Below, piece after piece: positions 16,957-24,952 of a DNA stretch of 42,715 nucleotides. Position 1 is the stretch's first letter. The number at the start of each line of letters is the position of its first letter. The stretch is taken from NCBI GenBank assembly GCA_001304505.1, contig LJUQ01000007.1, forward strand, positions 18,803 through 61,517, read 5' to 3'. Made by a program: the position numbers and the translations under genes. The DNA is from Bacteroides sp. SM23_62_1 (lineage in GTDB: Bacteria; Bacteroidota; Bacteroidia; Bacteroidales; SM23-62). The notes beneath the pieces are model-generated. The model ran no database searches. It was not told the DNA's origin and saw nothing but the letters and a program-made list of their open reading frames with translations.

Positions 16957-17064
16957 GTAATTCACCCTGCACCCATATTCTTCTTCTTAACCTCAGCCTC
17001 AACTTTTAAAATGTCGGGATATTACTCCCGGCTAAATCTTAATTTTTTCAAACAAAGTGCCAGT

Positions 17065-17676
17065 TTATATGATCTCATTATAATACGACAAAGTATACGC
17101 CCCTGCCTCATCTATATCTTTTCCAAAGATGATGATCCCATCTTTATGTCCCCCCATGACAATAATTCTTCCTTCCAGTGTTCCGGGCTCCCCGAGCAGC
17201 CTGATAATCTCTCTTGCCATTTCCGGTGTCCCGTATTCCACATTCCTGTCGGTAGTGGGTAGCCTGTTTGCCAGGCTTGCCCAGAAAAGTGAATGATGAA
17301 TATGAATGACTGCACCTGCGCCGTGAAATTCCTTGTATACTGCTGCGTGACTCATTGACTCTGATGAAGCTTTAATCGGACCAGTGCAGGCTATGGTATT
17401 TTCGTTCAGATTATACCCGGTAACCAGGCAATAATGCCTGTCATCAAGGTTCCTCAGGGATCCTGTCGCGGAACCGGTAATATAAAAATGATTTGTTCCT
17501 TTTCTCCGCATACTGATATTCCCAAATCCAATATTTTTCTTATCAGCCCCTATCATGCCAAGACTGTATAATATATCCCTCCAGGCAGTGATTTTGACCA
17601 ATTCTTCTGCAGGAATAACCGGCCCGGTTTTCTTCCAGTTAACTACAAATTTTATATACCCTTCTCCTGGTTTCAT
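17065..17676 (-). CDS. Class II aldolase/adducin-family protein
   Basis: A 203-residue protein from ATG 17676 ('MKPGEGYIKFVV'). The GTG at 17715 would add 13 residues that are encoded partly by a dispersed palindrome, so I prefer the ATG. Family (PF00596) signatures: 'KNIGFGNISMR' (phosphate-binding GNIS), 'ITGSATGSL', 'SSESMSHAAVYK' with the catalytic-type Glu, and 'AVIHIHH' zinc-ligand histidines. A third metal His is plausible in 'GGHKDG'. The family includes L-fuculose- and L-ribulose-phosphate aldolases/epimerases and methylthioribulose-phosphate dehydratase; the substrate here is not readable. No sugar pathway genes are adjacent. It is flanked by repeat copy B on one side and palindrome P1 on the other. 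Confidence 0.8.
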   Translation of the reverse strand: MKPGEGYIKFVVNWKKTGPVIPAEELVKITAWRDILYSLGMIGADKKNIGFGNISMRRKGTNHFYITGSATGSLRNLDDRHYCLVTGYNLNENTIACTGPIKASSESMSHAAVYKEFHGAGAVIHIHHSLFWASLANRLPTTDRNVEYGTPEMAREIIRLLGEPGTLEGRIIVMGGHKDGIIIFGKDIDEAGAYTLSYYNEII

Positions 17677-17698
17677 GAAATGAGATGTGATAAGAATA

Positions 17699-17802
17699 TT
17701 AACCACAAAGGTCACGGAGAATCAACAGAGTACCACAGAGTATCTGGAAATTCAATATTAGCTCTGTGTTCTCTGAGAAACCTCTGCGTACTCTGTGGTT
17801 AA
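17699..17802. repeat. Dispersed palindromic element, copy P1 (AACCACAGAG family)
   Basis: About 104 bp bounded by ttaaccacaaag on the left and ctctgtggttaa on the right. The interior alternates forms of 'cacagag' with 'ctctgtg', so the whole unit can fold as one long imperfect hairpin. A second copy with the same ends lies at 21974-22078. Its left end overlaps a possible GTG start of the aldolase gene. It contains no coding frame. Confidence 0.7.
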
Positions 17803-17817
17803 AATAAATCTATACTC

Positions 17818-18714
17818 CTATCGTATAATTTTATCCCTCAGGCTGGCCAGTTTGGTGCTGATTTCAAGTATCTGTTCCGGTTTAACGTCAATATAATATT
17901 TGCTTGCTGAGATTATCTTGTTAACTGTATCTACATCAACATCATCTGCAATATAATATATCTGGAACTTATCATAAGATCTGCGCAGATTTTTCAGCAT
18001 AAGCAAATATTCAGTCATTTCCTCATTTCCATGATAATTATTCATCAGAGAGATAAGACTGTTTAATGAGTACTTCTGTTCAGCAATTTTTTCAAGTAAC
18101 TTGATATTCCCCTGATCTCTTTCAAAAATCTGGGTAGCAATATACATCCCCTCTACCCATCCTCCCATTAAAACCATTGCTGCAGCCGATCCTTCCCCGG
18201 CTTTACGGAGATAATGATCCGTCGCTTTATAAATATCTGTTGATACCTTTGTCAGAGAATCTTTATTACTCACATAATTTTCCAGGTTTGTCAGTACATC
18301 TGTATAAATTTCTCTTGGTAATCCAAGTTCATCAGAAAGTTTTTGAATCGCATTAAGATAATTTACAGTATTTTGTTGCTTCTCAAACATTTTTACATAG
18401 CTGAGATCTACTCCATAAATACCCAGATTCAGTGCCAGTTTTAAATTGGTATTATACCGGCTGAGGTTGGTCGAAGGATTTAAAATATCCGGAAAATAAT
18501 TTGCTCCAACCTGTTCAAACAAATGCGCCATTTCAACCGGAAGGGACATATGATAATAGATTTCCTTTGGTTCAGGAGGAATTGTATCGAGAATATCCAT
18601 CATTCCAATTGTAATTCCCGGCAGGTGCTCAGATGACCTGTCAGAGTTGCATGATGAGATAATGAGAATGGAAACTATGAATAGGGAAAATGAATAAATC
18701 TTAGTTTGCTTCAT
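17818..18714 (-). CDS. Helical lipoprotein of unknown function
   Basis: A 298-residue protein with a clear lipoprotein leader: 'SFSLFIVSILIISSC' with Cys22. The mature region is almost entirely helical-looking and acidic/basic mixed, for example 'YLNAIQKLSDELGLPREIY', 'AGEGSAAAMVLMGGWVEGMY', 'LIKILEK'-like heptads and 'MTEYLLMLKNLRRSYDKF'. There are no cysteines after the lipidated one and no recognisable catalytic motif. Homologues exist in Bacteroidetes as far as I recall, without assigned function. It sits alone between palindrome P1 and repeat copy C, so neighbours give no clue. It is probably periplasmic, anchored to a membrane. Confidence 0.75.
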   Translation of the reverse strand: MKQTKIYSFSLFIVSILIISSCNSDRSSEHLPGITIGMMDILDTIPPEPKEIYYHMSLPVEMAHLFEQVGANYFPDILNPSTNLSRYNTNLKLALNLGIYGVDLSYVKMFEKQQNTVNYLNAIQKLSDELGLPREIYTDVLTNLENYVSNKDSLTKVSTDIYKATDHYLRKAGEGSAAAMVLMGGWVEGMYIATQIFERDQGNIKLLEKIAEQKYSLNSLISLMNNYHGNEEMTEYLLMLKNLRRSYDKFQIYYIADDVDVDTVNKIISASKYYIDVKPEQILEISTKLASLRDKIIR

Positions 18715-18784
18715 TAGTTTCTTTTATTTTCGCCGGGTTATATTTATTAATAATAATTATATCAAATACAATCATATTGATTCT

Positions 18785-18937
18785 GGGGCTGTTTCAGAAC
18801 TAATTTTGTATGCAATAGTCGCAAACAAAACAACAACCATGCAAAGTATATGTGCCTGTTAACCAGCATTCTGTGATCTTAGCGATTACTTTACAAGCTT
18901 TGCGAGATGTTTTAAAATGAAGATATGATACAGCTCC
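18785..18937. repeat. MITE-like dispersed element, copy C
   Basis: The left end (t)ggggctgtttcagaac and inverted right end (gatatgatacagctcca) match at 13 of 17 positions. Its length, 153 bp, equals copy B, and the interior 'gttaaccagcattctgtgatcttagcgattactttacaagctttgcgag' aligns with B throughout. An 11-bp direct repeat, acaatcatatt, lies outside both ends (18768-18778 and 18944-18954), each 6 nt from the element, and may record insertion. The rest of the 399-bp gap 18715-19113 shows no gene. Confidence 0.65.
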
Positions 18938-19113
18938 AATTCAACAATCATATTTTCATTGTTCAACTGGTTATCAATGGAACACCTTTGTTATTCAATC
19001 GAATAATATTACAAAGAATTAAAATTAATGATTTTAGAGATTAAAAAAATTCTGGCTTACTAACAAAATAGGCTGATGGTTTATTCAACCCTGCAGCAAC
19101 GGGAAAGTTAAGA

Positions 19114-19815
19114 TTAGATTAATCCTCTGATTTGAAGTATTTTAATGATCGATTCTACGATATCATCCACACTTAGAGTCATACAATTGAAAGTAACATC
19201 AAAAAATGAATAGTCACTTCCCTTACCATGAAAATAATCCCGGAATTCAGCTCTCTTTTTATCAATATCTATGGCATATTTTTTTGCCTCTTCCATTGAG
19301 ATGCAATACCTTTCACTGATTCTCAATAATCTCCAGTTGAGGGGTGCTTCGATATGGATATGAAAAGACTTTTCTATATCCCTGGTTATGGCAACGCGTC
19401 CCCTGCCAACAATGATCACATTCCCTTCACTGGCAATATTGTGAATAACTTTTGCTATCGTATTCCTGATCTTACGGTCACTTTTATAATATTTTTTCGA
19501 ATGAGATGAAAGTATCTCATCCATAAAACTGCGTTTTTCATATCTGAAGACATGTCCTATTTCCGTGGGATCTACTCCCAGTACTTTGGCTGATTCTGCA
19601 AGTATTTCCTTACTTATCCACCGCCATTCCATCTTTTTCGCCTTCGGGCTTTTTAACTCTGTTAACCTTGAGGCAAGCTTTGAGGCAATTTTTTTCCCAG
19701 GACATCCTACCTCCCTTGAAATGGTGATAACGGGTCCCTCGAATGCCTGTTTAGAAAGTGTTTCTAAATATCTTTCTGTCAAATATCTGGAAAAATCTAC
19801 CTGCATATTTGCCAT
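19114..19815 (-). CDS. Cytidylate-kinase-like family protein
   Basis: A 233-residue protein of the cytidylate kinase-like family (PF13189). The N-terminal 'VITISREVGCPGKKIASKLA' contains a diverged P-loop; 'WRWISKEILAESAKVLGVDP', 'IVGRGRVAI', 'SFHIHIEAPLNWRLLRISER' and 'DKKRAEFRDYFHG' follow the usual order of CMP-binding and LID-like segments. True Cmk enzymes phosphorylate CMP/dCMP; members of this family often sit elsewhere from the canonical cmk gene and their substrate is not established. It is 69 bp downstream of dnaG on the same strand, so it may share its transcript. ATG at 19815 is the only sensible start. Confidence 0.8.
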   Translation of the reverse strand: MANMQVDFSRYLTERYLETLSKQAFEGPVITISREVGCPGKKIASKLASRLTELKSPKAKKMEWRWISKEILAESAKVLGVDPTEIGHVFRYEKRSFMDEILSSHSKKYYKSDRKIRNTIAKVIHNIASEGNVIIVGRGRVAITRDIEKSFHIHIEAPLNWRLLRISERYCISMEEAKKYAIDIDKKRAEFRDYFHGKGSDYSFFDVTFNCMTLSVDDIVESIIKILQIRGLI

Positions 19816-19884
19816 TATATTTTCTATTCCGGAAGAAATATAAAATTAATATTTAATCACTAAGAAGTCAAATATTCAGTCACC

Positions 19885-21828
19885 CTATTTCAGTACTACC
19901 CACCCCTTTTCTTTCGAAATCGCATTGATCAGGGAAGCGATTGTAATATATTGCTGCATGATATGATTGATCTGGTCTTCAGGGGCAGGTTGTTCCTGTG
20001 CTGTTCGTATCTCATTTTCCTTTTCCTTCTGAGCTGATTCAAGAATTTTTCTTTTGTATTCAATAATTGCTTTTGGTACATTTTTCTTTAAAAGCATATC
20101 TTCTGTTTCAACATTCGCTCCTTTCCTTTTATGTAATTTACTTAATTCATATGGAGAACTCAGCAGATCAACAGCAAGTTTACTGATCTGTTCATCATTA
20201 TGATTGATAAAATATTTTATATCTATCACTTCTCCTCTTTTGATAAATTCATGTACTTCTTCGAATATTTTTCTGTAAAGAAGATTTTTAAACTCCAGTT
20301 CATCATTCAGGATTTCATTGACGATATATTCAGCAACCGAAATATATTCAATCCCTGATTGTTCATCATGAATTTCAAAAAGTCTTTCATTCCCAAACTG
20401 CATCAGGAACCTCACAAGAATTTTTTCCTGTGGTTCACTATAAATTTCATGAACAAATGATGGGATGGGGGTCGATTGAAATTTTACACGTTCTTCCCGG
20501 GCAAACTGGTTAAACCGATCCTCTGCCCGCTTTCTTCTCAGACGGTATACCTGTGAATATAATATTCGTTCTTCGGTATCAAGAAGTTTACTGCACTCTT
20601 TGATATACACCGATCGGGTTATGGTATCGGGGATAACAGAAATAGAACGGACCACATCATTGATCAATTCTGCTTTTTTTACCGGATCGTTCAAAGCCTC
20701 CTCTATGAGTAGTTTCACTTTAAAGGAAATGAAATCCTTCTCCTCTTTTGCAATATAATCCAGAAATTCTTTTGAGCTGCATTTCTTCGACCAGGAATCC
20801 GGATCTTCTCCCTGAGGCAGAAGCACTACTTTAACATTTAATCCCTCTTCAAGTATCAGATCTATACCTCGCAGAGAGGCTTTGATACCGGCTTCATCTC
20901 CATCATAAATGACTGTTATATTGGGCGTAAATCTTTTAATCAGTCTGATCTGTTCCACTGTCAGTGAAGTTCCTGAAGATGCTACAACATTTTCGATTCC
21001 TGCCTGATGCATCGCCAGAACATCAGTATATCCTTCTACAATGTAACATTTCTCTTCTTTTACAATTTTTTGTTTGGCAAAGTAGAGCCCGTAAAGAACT
21101 CTGCTCTTCTGATAAATATCTGATTCAGGAGAATTAATGTATTTGGCTGTTTTATCATCCCGGCGTAGAGTTCTTCCCCCAAATCCAACTATATTACCGG
21201 ATAGTCCATGAATAGGGAACATGATCCGGCCATTGAACCTGTCGAAGTATGTGTCATCCTTCCTGATAACTAGGCCGGTTTTAGTTACCAGGTCAAGTTT
21301 AAAACCCTTTTTTTGTGCCTCCCTGGTAAAAGCATCTTTTTGTTCAAGGCAATATCCAAGCTGGAATTTTTTTATGATATTTTCCCTGAATCCTCTTTCT
21401 TTGAAATAAGCTATCGCTATGGATTGTCCCTCCAGCTGATCATATAGATTCTGGGAAAAGTTTTTCTGTGCAAAAGAATTAATTACCAGCAGGCTTTCCC
21501 GTTCATTATGCAGTTCTATTTCTTCTGGAGTGGGTTCTTCTTCAGAAATTTCAATATGGTACTTTTTAGCCAGGTAACGTAATGCCTCCGGATAAGTTAA
21601 TTTCTCATGTTCCATCAGAAATCCTACTACATTCCCGCCCTTCCCGGAACTGAAATCCTTAAATATCCCTTTCGATGGTGATACAAAAAATGAAGGTGTC
21701 TTTTCATTCGTCCACGGACTGAATCCCTTGTAATTCTGTCCTGCTTTCTTAAGCGTCACAAAATCCGATATTACCTCAACAATGTCTGCTGCATCAAAAA
21801 TCTTTCCTATCGTCTGCCTGTCAATCAT
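19885..21828 (-). CDS. dnaG: DNA primase DnaG lacking the canonical zinc ligands
   Basis: A 647-residue primase that makes RNA primers for DNA replication with the DnaB helicase. The N-terminal CHC2-type domain is recognisable ('NYKGFSPWTNEKTPSF', 'SSGKGGNVVGFLMEHE'), but the four zinc ligands are replaced: C to Ser37, H to Thr40, C to Asp58 and C to Ser61. The catalytic core follows ('GRIMFPIHGLSGNIVGFGGR'), then the Toprim domain with 'CYIVEGYTDVLAMHQAG' and 'VIYDGDEAGIKA'. The helical C-terminal region (~430-647) is the probable helicase-binding part. I recall similar ligand loss in other Bacteroidetes primases, so this is likely a lineage trait, not damage. It is encoded upstream of the cytidylate-kinase-like gene. 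Confidence 0.95.
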   Translation of the reverse strand: MIDRQTIGKIFDAADIVEVISDFVTLKKAGQNYKGFSPWTNEKTPSFFVSPSKGIFKDFSSGKGGNVVGFLMEHEKLTYPEALRYLAKKYHIEISEEEPTPEEIELHNERESLLVINSFAQKNFSQNLYDQLEGQSIAIAYFKERGFRENIIKKFQLGYCLEQKDAFTREAQKKGFKLDLVTKTGLVIRKDDTYFDRFNGRIMFPIHGLSGNIVGFGGRTLRRDDKTAKYINSPESDIYQKSRVLYGLYFAKQKIVKEEKCYIVEGYTDVLAMHQAGIENVVASSGTSLTVEQIRLIKRFTPNITVIYDGDEAGIKASLRGIDLILEEGLNVKVVLLPQGEDPDSWSKKCSSKEFLDYIAKEEKDFISFKVKLLIEEALNDPVKKAELINDVVRSISVIPDTITRSVYIKECSKLLDTEERILYSQVYRLRRKRAEDRFNQFAREERVKFQSTPIPSFVHEIYSEPQEKILVRFLMQFGNERLFEIHDEQSGIEYISVAEYIVNEILNDELEFKNLLYRKIFEEVHEFIKRGEVIDIKYFINHNDEQISKLAVDLLSSPYELSKLHKRKGANVETEDMLLKKNVPKAIIEYKRKILESAQKEKENEIRTAQEQPAPEDQINHIMQQYITIASLINAISKEKGWVVLK

Positions 21829-21973
21829 TTTTACTAAATAGGCCTTGATAATGAGTTAGTTATATTCCTGAGGTAGTTTTACTAATTTAGGTAATTCCGG
21901 AAGAAAAAACTATATTTTTTTCGGTTGAATTTTTATTTACAAATGAGATATAGATACTGTTGTCATTGTAAAG

Positions 21974-22078
21974 ATTTAACCACAGAGGCTACAGAGATTT
22001 AGCTGAGCAAACGGAGAATATAAATTATTTCTGTGCTCTGTGATCTCTGTATATTCTCCGAGCAATCTGTGGTTAAAT
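21974..22078. repeat. Dispersed palindromic element, copy P2 (AACCACAGAG family)
   Basis: The ends atttaaccacaga (21974-21986) and tctgtggttaaat (22066-22078) are perfect 13-bp inverted repeats. Inner arms ggagaatata and tatattctcc also pair perfectly, giving a ~105-nt cruciform-capable unit. It shares ends and layout with P1 at 17699-17802. It fills much of the 330-bp gap between the divergent dnaG and sirtuin genes, where promoters should lie; I see no other feature there. Confidence 0.75.
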
Positions 22079-22158
22079 ATCTTTCATAAAAATACCTGTT
22101 AGATTAGCTGAGTCATTCAGGAATAATTAAATTTGTTGTATTACCTATTTCTATACAA

Positions 22159-22851
22159 TTGGAAAAGTTAGTCGTATTAACAGGATCAGGGATCAGTGCT
22201 GAAAGCGGCCTGAAGACCTTTCGTGAGATGGGTGGATTATGGGAACAATACGATGTGCATGAAGTAGCCAGTCCTCAGGGATGGGCCAGTGATATGGAGC
22301 TGGTTTGCAGGTTTTATAATGAACGTAGAAAACAGCTGGTTGAAGCTACCCCGAACAGGGGGCACGTTGAACTTGCCGAACTTGAAGATTATTTTGATGT
22401 TCAGATTATTACTCAGAATGTTGATAATCTTCATGAACGTGCCGGCAGCACAAATGTGCTTCACCTGCACGGAGAAATCATGAAGGCAAGAAGTACTGGT
22501 GATCCTTCCCTGATATATGAACTTAAATCCTGGGAATTAAATCCTGGTGACAAATGTGAAAAGGGTTATCAGCTAAGGCCACATGTTGTATGGTTTGGAG
22601 AACCTGTTACACTGATGGAAGCTGCGATCAGCATTACCAGCAAAGCGGATATTTTTGCAGTTATCGGAACATCACTTGTGGTTTATCCTGCAGCAAGTCT
22701 GATTGATTACGTGCCAGCTAATGTTCCTATCTATCTGATTGATCCGAATGATATACCTGTACCACAATACAGACAGGTGGAATTTATCAGGGAAAAAGCA
22801 AGCATTGGAGTACCCATTCTGAAAAAAAATCTCCTTGAAGAATATTATTAA
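22159..22851 (+). CDS. cobB: Sirtuin-type NAD-dependent protein deacylase (CobB/Sir2, class III-like)
   Basis: A 230-residue Sir2-family enzyme that removes acyl groups from lysines using NAD. Seen: NAD-binding 'LTGSGISAESGLKTFRE' (8-23), 'TQNVDNLHERAG' (86-97), catalytic His105 in 'HLHGE', 'LRPHVVWFGE' (140-149) and 'AVIGTSLVVYPAASL'. Tyr53 and Arg56 ('FYNERRKQ') fit the YxxR motif of class III sirtuins that prefer acidic acyl groups (succinyl, malonyl). The four-cysteine zinc module between HLHGE and LRPH is absent: only Cys134 remains. The start is TTG at 22159, since no upstream in-frame ATG exists and the N-terminus 'MEKLVVLTGSG' is standard. It is divergent from dnaG. Confidence 0.92.
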   Translation: MEKLVVLTGSGISAESGLKTFREMGGLWEQYDVHEVASPQGWASDMELVCRFYNERRKQLVEATPNRGHVELAELEDYFDVQIITQNVDNLHERAGSTNVLHLHGEIMKARSTGDPSLIYELKSWELNPGDKCEKGYQLRPHVVWFGEPVTLMEAAISITSKADIFAVIGTSLVVYPAASLIDYVPANVPIYLIDPNDIPVPQYRQVEFIREKASIGVPILKKNLLEEYY

Positions 22852-22893
22852 TGAACGCATTGTGCAATTAAACCAAAAATATTAATAATGAGA

Positions 22894-22931
22894 AATTTGC
22901 AGAGCCACGCCGCGGTGCGGCTCTGCAAATT
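22894..22931. repeat. Strong GC-tipped hairpin downstream of the sirtuin gene
   Basis: A perfect 13-bp stem (aatttgcagagcc 22894-22906 with ggctctgcaaatt 22919-22931) has a GC-rich 12-nt tip, acgccgcggtgc, that can pair further. It lies 43 bp after the sirtuin stop. It could act as a terminator, but the poly-U tract is poor; its shoulders resemble those of the 672-718 hairpin. Confidence 0.6.
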
Positions 22932-23012
22932 ATTATATAATTTATTTATTTAGCTTTTTCAAACGCATAACGCAGTATTAATTAATTTTCACACCCGTAA
23001 CAGTCCAGGTCT

Positions 23013-23627
23013 GTGAATACAAAAAAATTAAGATATATTTTTCTATTTGCAGTTCTATTCCCTGCCATTTCCCTCTCCCAATATTTTGATGGAGGTGTAG
23101 TCGCCGGATTAAGTGCCAGCCAGGTTGATGGCGACAGGTATTGGGGATTCAATAAACTTGGTTTATTGGGAGGTGGTTACATCAAGCGTATGTTTACATA
23201 TACAATAGAAGGTCAATTAGAACTCAGATACATCATGAAAGGAGCATATGAGACTGAGAACATTGATGATGCAATCTATTATAAGCTTGTTTTACATTAT
23301 GTCGATATCCCTCTAACAGTCCATTATATCTATAAGAAGAATTTCCTTTTCGAAGCCGGTCTTGCCCCTGAATTCATTGTTTATCACCGTGAAGAAGAAG
23401 ACGAATATGGTGCATCACCTGTAGATGCTCCTCCTTTTCATAAGCTAACCATGAGTGCCATAGGAGGAATAGGCTATAAATTTCTTGAAAAAATTACTGT
23501 GAATATCCGCTATAATTATTCTGTTTTTCCCATCAGAAATCATCCCAGTGGACAAACTTATCTTCTGAACAGAGGACAGTATAACAATGTGCTGACATTT
23601 GCGGTTTATTATCAGATTTCGAAATAA
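23013..23627 (+). CDS. Outer-membrane beta-barrel protein (PorT-like family)
   Basis: A 204-residue protein with a signal peptide (about residues 1-22, 'YIFLFAVLFPAISLSQ') followed by alternating beta-strand patterns: 'GGVVAGLSASQVDGD', 'GLLGGGYIKRMF', 'YTIEGQLELRYIMKGAY', 'LHYVDIPLTVHYIYKKNFLF', 'IGGIGYKFLEKITVNIRYNY' and a terminal aromatic strand 'VLTFAVYYQISK'. This is the layout of the small outer-membrane barrel family PF13568 common in Bacteroidetes. Specific function is unknown. The start is GTG at 23013; the earliest in-frame ATG would remove the signal peptide. It follows the sirtuin after a 161-bp gap containing a strong hairpin, so it is probably transcribed separately. Confidence 0.8.
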   Translation: MNTKKLRYIFLFAVLFPAISLSQYFDGGVVAGLSASQVDGDRYWGFNKLGLLGGGYIKRMFTYTIEGQLELRYIMKGAYETENIDDAIYYKLVLHYVDIPLTVHYIYKKNFLFEAGLAPEFIVYHREEEDEYGASPVDAPPFHKLTMSAIGGIGYKFLEKITVNIRYNYSVFPIRNHPSGQTYLLNRGQYNNVLTFAVYYQISK

Positions 23628-23698
23628 TTGTTATTCCTATGTTCAGAGTTAAGAATTCAGGATGAAGGGGCAGGTTACAGGTTGCAGGTTTTAACTTT

Positions 23699-24379
23699 TT
23701 ACGCTACTGCCAGCGCTGCAATACTCACCTTCGTCCCTTTTACTTCCTGTATTACTGCAGCGCACGCTTCCATTGTCGCTCCTGTTGTCAGAACATCATC
23801 TACCAGGAGAATGTGTTTCCCGGCAAGCAAGAGCGGCTCTGTTACACGGAAAACATCTTTAACATTCAGCCACCTTTCATACCGTGATTTTCTTGTCTGG
23901 GTACCTGTTTGGGAAACCCGTATAACGGAGGTTGTGCTGACAGGTTTGTCCATCGATTCTGCAATTCCTCCTGCAATGCTCTCACTTTGATTATACCCTC
24001 TTCTTCGTAACTTATTTCTATGAAGTGGGATTGGTATAACCATATCAATATCCCTGAAACCAGAGTTTAAAAGGTCATGACCAAATGCTCTTCCAAGTTC
24101 ATAACCAATATCCTGTCTTCCCTGATATTTAAGTTCATGGATCAGACGCCTGAATCTGCTGCCTTTATTGAAAAAATAATAGGCAGTGGCCTGTTCAATC
24201 ATGATTCTCCCCCAGAAAATACGGGCAACAGGATTATCATGTATCAAATGAAAATCTGTTTTTGGCAAATGATATATACACTCCGAACAAATAATCCTCT
24301 CATTTCTCATCAGTATATTCCCACAGGCAGCACAGTTTGCAGGGAAAATAAGATTAATAAAATCATGTAACCACTCCAT
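23699..24379 (-). CDS. comF: ComF-family phosphoribosyltransferase-like protein
   Basis: A 226-residue protein from ATG 24379 ('MEWLHDFINLIFPANC'); a TTG nine codons upstream is less likely. The N-terminal zinc-ribbon cysteines are present ('CAACGNIL', 'ICSECI'). Then come 'LIHELKYQGRQDIG', 'PIPLHRNKLRRRGYNQSE' and the PRPP-binding loop 'ILLVDDVLTTGATMEAC', the standard order in ComF/GntX. In naturally competent bacteria ComF acts in cytoplasmic handling of incoming DNA; in others its role is unclear. The gene is divergent from the rhodanese gene with about 140 bp between them, and convergent with the beta-barrel gene. Confidence 0.9.
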   Translation of the reverse strand: MEWLHDFINLIFPANCAACGNILMRNERIICSECIYHLPKTDFHLIHDNPVARIFWGRIMIEQATAYYFFNKGSRFRRLIHELKYQGRQDIGYELGRAFGHDLLNSGFRDIDMVIPIPLHRNKLRRRGYNQSESIAGGIAESMDKPVSTTSVIRVSQTGTQTRKSRYERWLNVKDVFRVTEPLLLAGKHILLVDDVLTTGATMEACAAVIQEVKGTKVSIAALAVA

Positions 24380-24520
24380 GATAAAGGTCTTTATACCTTT
24401 ATCCAAAATGACCCTGTTTATCGATACTGGAGATAAGCAATTATTTCGTAGTTTTCTTTTTCTTTATCAATAATTATTAATTTGGCAGATAGTGATTTCA
24501 CTACGTATCATTTTCCCAAT

Positions 24521-24934
24521 ATGAGATTGTTTATTTTAACTGTGTTTCCCTTTTTAATTTTTACCGGTATACGGGGCCAGGAAATAACCGATTCAAGCAT
24601 TTATCTCGTTAATCCTGAGGAATTTTATATTCAGATGCACTTGCACGATTATCATTTTTTAATTGATGTGCGTTCAAGATTGGAATATCGGGTGGGACGA
24701 ATCCCCGGGGCTATACTTGCGGAAAAAAGTATAAAATTATTTTCATTTACCGATACATTGGACCGTGACACACCGTTATTTTTATATTGCGCAATTAACA
24801 CACGCAGTCATGCAGCTGCGGAATTACTCGCTGAAAAAGGATTTAAATATATTTATGTTCTGGAACCCGGTATTGCCGGCTGGAAATCCGCTGGTAAAGA
24901 AGTAGACAAGAAAAGGTTAAAACGAAACAGGTAA
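24521..24934 (+). CDS. Exported rhodanese-domain protein
   Basis: A 137-residue single-domain rhodanese. ATG 24521 gives a signal peptide ('MRLFILTVFPFLIFTGIRGQ'), so the domain is probably periplasmic; a TTG at 24482 would only add non-signal residues. The fold is evident from 'FLIDVRSRLEYRVGRIPGAI', and the active-site loop is 'YCAINTRSHAAAELL' with the persulfide-forming Cys. A final 'GIAGWKSAGKEV' completes the family pattern. It could transfer sulfane sulfur, but no partner is adjacent. The 3' end is 18 bp from the convergent permease gene. Confidence 0.85.
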   Translation: MRLFILTVFPFLIFTGIRGQEITDSSIYLVNPEEFYIQMHLHDYHFLIDVRSRLEYRVGRIPGAILAEKSIKLFSFTDTLDRDTPLFLYCAINTRSHAAAELLAEKGFKYIYVLEPGIAGWKSAGKEVDKKRLKRNR

Positions 24935-24952
24935 TAAGGTATCAGCAGAAAA

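Noticed and set aside
17677-17715. GTG start that would extend the class II aldolase by 13 residues.
   Set aside because: The extra codons derive partly from the dispersed palindrome P1, and the ATG at 17676 gives a sensible N-terminus.
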